Shown here: in pieces, positions 58,770 through 64,000 of the stretch
How positions within the stretch are numbered: position 1 is the stretch's first letter
Layout: each line of letters opens with the position of its first letter
Origin: Lobosporangium transversale
Taxonomy: Eukaryota; Mortierellomycota; Mortierellomycetes; Mortierellales; Mortierellaceae
Assembly (NCBI RefSeq): GCF_002105155.1
Contig: NW_019028980.1
Span: 1,178,001 to 1,242,000, forward strand
Direction: 5' to 3'
Length of the DNA: 64,000 nucleotides
Position numbers and translations under genes: made by a program
The notes under the pieces: model-generated
What the model was told of the DNA's origin: nothing
Database searches by the model: none
The model's input: only the letters and a program-made list of their open reading frames with translations

Positions 58770-59849
58770 TTATGCCTGACCACCTCCTCTTCCCCGCCCT
58801 CTCATACCACCTCCACGTCCACCACGGTCGTTGTTGTAACCACCCCGTCCACCACCAGATTTGTAATCGCCACGTCCCCCACGACCGCCTCCACGACCAC
58901 CACGGTCACTGCCTCCATGATGATGACCTCCACGCTGGTTATCGCCTCCAGCGTGTCCTGCACCTCCACGATTGCTGTTGCGTCCACTGGCCAGACGTTG
59001 TCTGTTGGCTTCTTCCTTGACCATGTCAATGATCTCATCGGGAACACGAAGATATTTGATCTAGAATCATAAAATGTATAAAATATGATTTCAATATCCT
59101 TAATTCTTTTTAAAATCTCCCATGCGATATAATTCTTTTTTCCCTTTTTTCCTTTTTTCCTGAAATGATGAATCCTTACAGTGCTTCCTCTGATATAACA
59201 TTCAGTCAAACGCCAAAAGCGATCGCCGTCCTAAACATAAGGAATTGGAATAAAGATGGGACGTTATTAAACAAAGAAAAAAAAAAAGTGTTCATAAACG
59301 TTTGTCAGCGCAGATGAGAAAAAATACTCCTGATCCCAACGAGACGAGTTTGTCAAGCCCTCAACTACAGCGCCTTTTTTTTTTTTTTTTTATTTTTATT
59401 TTTTTTTTCTCGCGTTTTCCCAGATGGTCGTTCTGCATTGACTTTGATCCTTTGGAGGATATATACATGTACATATATATATATTCTTATTCTTTCCATA
59501 CAGATGAGTTCAATGTCCAGTATTTTTTTTTTTTTTTTTTTTTCCTATTTCGATCCTGATATTTTGCCTTTTAGATGATATTCTGAATCCTTTTAAATTG
59601 TCGGTGTCTCCTTTCGCCTTTGATCCTTGGGTAAAGAATATGTTATCCTTTTTTTTTTTTTTTTTTTAATTTCAGCTTCGGCTTACCGAGGATGTCTGGA
59701 TAACTTCTCTTAATGTCAGGTTCATCCAGTTATCACAGTTGACTAAATGGCCATTGAAAGTTTCGCCATTCTTCAGTTCCACCAACTAGAGAAGGAAAAA
59801 AAAAAAAAAAAAAAGATATATAGATCGCGTCAAGATCTCTTCCATTGTT

Positions 59850-59882
<33 letters not shown>

Positions 59883-60175
59883 CGTTCCAGGTGAAAAAAA
59901 TAAAAAAATAAAACAGCTTCCAGCGTTCTTGTATATTGTCTCTGCTTACTATAGGATGGGTCTGAGAGGTGTTCAACAGGGATAAAGGCAACTAAAAAGA
60001 AAAAGAAGACATTAATGAGAATGAGGACATTAGTCTTGCTTTTTTCCATGTTCATTAAAAAAAAAGAGAGATCATGTTGTTTGTCCATGCTTTATTTGAA
60101 TCATGTTCCTTGTTTAGTCTATGTATTAAGGTTGCAAGAGCTAAAAGTTTTTGCAGGTAAGCGTTATATTACCAT
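58770..60175 (-). CDS. LSM4: U6 snRNA-associated Sm-like protein LSm4
   Basis: Subunit of the LSm1-7 (mRNA decay) and LSm2-8 (U6 snRNP) rings. Exons: 59950-59991 ([14 protein letters not shown]), 59687-59785 ([20 protein letters not shown] ... QTSS), 59180-59230 ([17 protein letters not shown]) and 58770-59060 ([17 protein letters not shown] and an RGG-rich tail). The Sm1 and Sm2 motifs match the family residue by residue, and the C-terminal Arg-Gly-rich extension is characteristic of LSm4. All internal phases are 0. The initiator Met is predicted on a separate first exon; the best candidate is ATG|GTAATA at 60173-60175, but an out-of-frame ATG lies just upstream, so the 5' end is uncertain. 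The protein would be 161 residues. Confidence 0.9.
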
Positions 60176-60967
60176 TGCATTGGTCTATTATCCGAGAGAT
60201 GTAGAGAGGAAATGAAGGAAATGAGTGTTTTTTTTGTGGGATTAAAAGAGGTTGAAATAGTACATGGCGAATACCAACAAGGGGTTGAAAAAAAAACGTC
60301 ATGTTGCAGGGTTATAACGGATGGATATAACGACAATTGATTATTTGCTGTTTGATCCAGCCCAGCTTGGTCCCAATACATCGAAAAAAAAAAATAAAAA
60401 GGATATAGGAATATCATATTGTTTGTCAGAAACGATGCCTAGCTTTGTCAAATAGCTGACAGGAAGCGTTCTTCGTTCTTTACCTTTTTCTTGCGATATA
60501 CATCCATGTACCCTGCTGTATATCAGTTGTCTGTAGATGACTGAAAGATGAGTCGAGTCATATCCCTAGAAAAAAAAAAAAAAAAAAAAAATGAGCCATT
60601 TGTCTGCACCAACCAAAAAAAAGAGGCCAACAGGCAAAGAGATTGATTTTTTTTATCTGTTTTATCTAAACGTTCGCTTCATATCCCTCAGACATTACAT
60701 GTTCATGTTCATGTACATGTACATGTAACATGTACAGTACATGCCAGTGAAGAATAAAACAACTCTTCTCTTGTTTTCTTTCTTTTTTCTTTCTTCTTTT
60801 CCTTCTTCTTTCCTTATCCTTCTTCTTCTCAACAATCGATCACACATCCACCACAGATATAAGCACATAGAGATACCCATATAAAACAATATTATAGAGG
60901 TGATAAACAGCTTGAGCAGCAAATCAATCAATTACTAGAACGACAGCGACATCTTATATATCCAACA
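60176..60967. other. Divergent upstream region of LSM4 and the P5C reductase gene
   Basis: No gene is seen. It contains a 23-nt poly(A) run near 60569-60591 and a tandem array of ACATGTAC/TTCATG elements at 60697-60743, about 225-270 bp before the reductase start. Confidence 0.5.
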
Positions 60968-61993
60968 ATGACTCAACAAGAACAACATCAAGCAAGACTC
61001 GCTTTCATCGGAGGAGGCAACATGGCTGAAGCCATCTTGGGCGGTCTTCTCGCCTGTGGATACCCTCTCTCTCAATGTGTGGTCACAGAGCCAATCCAAG
61101 CTCGGTGTGAATTCCTCCAGACCAAATACCCTGGTCTCCAAACCCTTTCAGGTCCTCAAGCCAACAGATTGGCTGTCACCGGTTCTCAATCAACTAAAGC
61201 AACTGCTGATCTGATCAAGGAAGGATCCATTCAGGTCAACCCTACAACCGCTTCTGCCGATTTCGCTCCTGCAGAGGTCGTCATCTTGGCAGTGAAGCCC
61301 CAGATCCTTCGATCAGTAGTCGTGGACATCGCCCCCGCATTGTTGGCTCGTCAGCCTTTGGTCATCTCAATCGCTGCTGGTATCGAGACAAGTGCGATCG
61401 CACGATTCATGGCTGAGGGCTCATCATCATCTGGAGCAACTTCAGACGCAACCGTAACAGAAGAATCAGGATACAAAAATACAAAGAAACAGCTTCCTCC
61501 AGTCATTAGAGTCATGCCCAATACCCCCGCATTGGTCCTCGAGGGTGCAGCAGGGATGTATGCAACGGCTGATGCGACTGTAGAACATCGTCGGGTTGCG
61601 GAATCGTTGATGGGAGCTGTGTCGAAGCAAGTTTCCTGGGTCGAATCCGAATCCTTGATCGACACCGTGACCGGGATCTCTGGATCTGGACCCGCATATT
61701 TCTTTTTGATGATGGAGGCCATGGAGGAAGCCGGTGTAGCTCTGGGAATGGATCGTGAGACTGCCAAGGCTTTGACGATTCAAACTTGTTTGGGTGCTGC
61801 AAAGATGGCTCAGCTCAGTGAGGACGATCTCAAGACCTTGCGGGTCAAGGTCACATCGCCTCAGGGTACAACCGATGCAGCCATCAAGGCTTTTGAGGCC
61901 GGTGGATTCCGGGATTTGGTCCAAAAGGGTGTCACTGCTGCCGATGCCAGAAGTCGTACCCTCGCCAAGGAATTGGGAGGATCAAAGTTGTAG
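60968..61993 (+). CDS. PRO3: Pyrroline-5-carboxylate reductase
   Basis: Last step of proline synthesis: NAD(P)H-dependent reduction of P5C. Single exon, 341 residues, one of the few intronless genes here. N-terminal Rossmann motif LAFIGGGNMAEAILGGLLAC (11-30), AEVVILAVKPQIL, IRVMPNTPALVLEGAAGMYA, and the C-terminal family signature ISGSGPAYFFLMMEAMEEAG followed by VTSPQGTTDAAIKAF. An insertion of about 25 polar residues (GSSSSGATSDATVTEESGYK) lies between FMA and LPPVIRVMPN and makes the protein longer than the usual 270-290. The start is the first ATG, in a good context (acaATGa). Confidence 0.97.
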   Translation: MTQQEQHQARLAFIGGGNMAEAILGGLLACGYPLSQCVVTEPIQARCEFLQTKYPGLQTLSGPQANRLAVTGSQSTKATADLIKEGSIQVNPTTASADFAPAEVVILAVKPQILRSVVVDIAPALLARQPLVISIAAGIETSAIARFMAEGSSSSGATSDATVTEESGYKNTKKQLPPVIRVMPNTPALVLEGAAGMYATADATVEHRRVAESLMGAVSKQVSWVESESLIDTVTGISGSGPAYFFLMMEAMEEAGVALGMDRETAKALTIQTCLGAAKMAQLSEDDLKTLRVKVTSPQGTTDAAIKAFEAGGFRDLVQKGVTAADARSRTLAKELGGSKL

Positions 61994-62358
61994 ATTAAAC
62001 AAGGGAGACCTGCCCATTTTTTTTTTTTTTTTACTCATCTCCCTCCCATTTTTTTCGCTGTGTCGATCATGATTGTTTTTTTTTTTTTGTAATATAAAAT
62101 TTCCGGTTCTGATTGTCCCGGTTCATAATCGTGCAGGATGCATTTGTTTGTGACTCATTTTAGTTTTTGTGCTCACTCACTTGGATCAACTGTCAAATCT
62201 TGTGCATTGTTCCCAATGGAGCAACATTCTTCAAACAGCACTTGTTACACGACTTTTTAATCAGACAAGGCACCAAAATACAGTATATTTTATGTATATA
62301 TACAATGAAATAGTTGTGTACATATTGATGTTGTCCATAAATATATATAATATATATT
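61994..62358. other. Convergent 3' spacer
   Basis: Between the reductase stop and the isomerase stop. T-rich runs and an (AT)-rich end; no gene. Confidence 0.6.
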
Positions 62359-62921
62359 TTATTTCTTTTTGTTAGCCAACCTTGCAAGTTGTTCTTTCAA
62401 GATTGCCTGTGCCTCTTCTTCAATCACATACCGAGTGATTGTCTTCACATCCTCTTCTTCCGATGCTCTAAAGAGTTTCAAGAAATCCAATCGAATCACC
62501 CTCATGGTTTCAGCCTGAGCCCTTGGAGGGGCCTTGGATCGTCCTACCAAATACCGAACTACGAAATCATCCATCTCTTCCTGACTTTTGAAATCAATCT
62601 TGTCTAGCAATCCAATGGAATGAGCCTCTTGAACAGAGAGGATCCGACCTAATGGTAACAATCGTTCTGCATGACGACGACTTGTGATGGCACCGAAGAG
62701 CTCGACTAACCAATAGGGTACTGGAACACCGACAGAGACCTCATTCAAACCGATGGTGCCTGGTTTAGGGACCGAACCCATCATGAACCGATCTTGACAG
62801 GCCATCGCCAAGACACAACCGAGCCCTAAACTGTGACCATGCATCGAGGCTGCAGTATTGAGTCTGGAGCTGTAGATCACCTCAAACACTTTCCGGACTG
62901 TACGCCAGTAGTTACTGAAAC

Positions 62922-62954
<33 letters not shown>

Positions 62955-63251
62955 CCATTATAGAATATGTAACAAATCAAGAGATTTGATATTAGAATCT
63001 CTTTCACATCGTCGTCAAAAGGCATATATGAATGAGTTAATGTACTGCATACCTCTCAGGCCCTTTCAAGAACTCTTTGAAGTCAATACCAGCACAGAAA
63101 ATTGATTTGAGATCGCTCTTAAGCATCGCTGCACGAATTGATGGATCTTGCTCCATAGTTTCCCATTCCTAAATTGTAATCGTAAAAAAAAGATAAAGGA
63201 CATTCAGTATTTTTGCTCCGCAGAGAGACGGGAAATAAATAAAATATACAC

Positions 63252-63283
<32 letters not shown>

Positions 63284-63599
63284 GATACAATGTGTGTTTT
63301 ATGAAGTGGTACGCCTACTATAATCTTACCTTGATCAATTGTCTGGCAGTATCATGATTAAAAGCACTCTGGTGCAAGGTAACAATTGCGACTTCTGGAG
63401 AGGTTTCGTGCTTGGATATGGTGACGGGTGTTGGTGTTACTGCAGCGGTTGAGGAGCTAAATGAACGAGGCCAAATCAAGTCTGGGCGAGTCAAGTTGAT
63501 CCCGGTCCATTGCCAAATCTGTTTCTGTTGTTTTTGTATGACATGACGACGGGCCGAGGCTACAACTGTCCTTGCAAGGAATCCTGTGTGCTGCATCAT
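62359..63599 (-). CDS. ECI1: Mitochondrial delta3,delta2-enoyl-CoA isomerase (crotonase family)
   Basis: Shifts double bonds so unsaturated fatty acids can enter beta-oxidation. Three exons: 63330-63599, 63053-63168 and 62359-62914 (313 residues). The N-terminus MMQHTGFLARTVVASARRHV is basic and amphipathic, like a mitochondrial presequence; no peroxisomal C-terminal tripeptide is present (ends ANKKK). Crotonase features: IFCAGIDFKEFLKGPE (oxyanion-hole region), YWRTVRKVFEVIYSS, HGHSLGLGCVLAMACQDRFM, and IGLNEVSVGVPVPYW with the likely catalytic Glu, then RHAERLLPLGRILSVQEAHS. This arrangement fits ECI1/DCI better than enoyl-CoA hydratase. Upstream in-frame non-ATG codons were ignored. An (ATT)n repeat sits at the 3' splice site of intron 2. 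Confidence 0.9.
62922..62954. repeat. (ATT)n microsatellite next to a splice acceptor
   Basis: About 11 ATT units, lying 5 nt upstream of the acceptor of the isomerase's last exon. Confidence 0.92.
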
Positions 63600-64000
63600 T
63601 TGTAATGAGTGGAATGGAAAGTAATTTGAAAGGAATTGATGCAACAAAAAAGATCTATAAAATTATTGACACGCGTTTTGGATTGGTGAAATATTAAATA
63701 GCGCAGGATAAAATAGGACGCCAGAAATTCAGGAACTGATTAGAAATGCTCTCTGATATAGCCTGGCACGTATATATAAATGTATAGTAGTTATAAAACG
63801 CTGAACCAGAAACTATATCCTTGATTATGCCAGAGGGAACACAGAGCTTATTACTGGATACTTATGATGGTTTTTATTATAAAAAATGAAATGAAATATA
63901 GTACAATGGAAGGATAAGAGGTTCTCTCGCTCTCCGCTGGATCGGATCGACATGTATACTCTTCCCCATTATGGTGCTGCTCAGTTCTATTGATACTATC
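63600..64000. other. Isomerase upstream region, nothing else recognised
   Basis: A/T-rich, no open frame with family resemblance up to the window edge. Confidence 0.5.

Noticed and set aside
1-64000. tRNA or rRNA genes
   Set aside because: I looked for T-loop (GGTTCGA-like) and paired acceptor patterns; the only close match (27286) is inside an SNF2 exon. A tRNAscan run would be decisive.

Overview
The window looks like nuclear DNA of an early-diverging filamentous fungus. A Mortierella-type (Mortierellomycota) genome is the best guess; this is inferred from gene content and gene structure, not from any search. It is clearly eukaryotic: most genes are broken by short GT-AG introns (53 to about 180 nt), which can be joined with consistent phase into family-typical proteins. 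Poly(A)/poly(T) runs of 15 to 35 nt are very frequent, mostly in introns and intergenic DNA. No tRNA, rRNA or CRISPR array was recognised.

Layout, left part (0-11.7 kb): the 5' part of an unknown low-complexity protein gene (minus, running off the edge); isopentenyl-diphosphate isomerase (minus); a small secreted protein (plus); a single-pass membrane protein with a DUF4097-like C-terminal domain (plus); SNF5, the SWI/SNF subunit, with a collagen-like tract, a Gln-rich region and a C-terminal GATA-type finger (minus); and gene X, a predicted membrane-anchored protein with a calcium-loop-like DxDxDG motif (minus).

Middle part (10.6-35.2 kb): a degenerate tandem duplication of a three-gene module, gene X - giant nucleotidyltransferase - SNF2 ATPase, all on the minus strand. 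The left copy keeps gene X and nucleotidyltransferase A (12568-18083), but its SNF2 gene has collapsed to a 1.25 kb relic. The right copy keeps nucleotidyltransferase B (20516-25963) and a complete 18-exon SNF2 gene with an N-terminal SAM domain (26456-35194), but only the 3' end of gene X. The two nucleotidyltransferases (about 1,750 and 1,730 residues) have a Cid1/TUTase-type catalytic core with all three expected aspartates. The core follows a long charged repeat helix and an N-terminal region I do not recognise. This is the most novel object in the window.

Right part (35.8-64 kb): pyruvate kinase (minus); a PC-esterase-like type II membrane protein with a large acidic insert (minus); an unknown membrane protein (plus); about 8.8 kb of homopolymer-rich DNA with only isolated exon-like segments; a Zn2Cys6 transcription factor (plus); a METTL21-like methyltransferase (plus); LSm4 (minus); pyrroline-5-carboxylate reductase (plus); and a mitochondrial enoyl-CoA isomerase of the crotonase family (minus). 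Most single-copy genes are housekeeping functions (isoprenoid precursor, glycolysis, proline, fatty-acid oxidation, RNA decay/splicing, chromatin) with no operon-like logic. The duplicated module is the accessory element. All exon joins come from manual reading of splice signals and phase; none is confirmed by transcripts.
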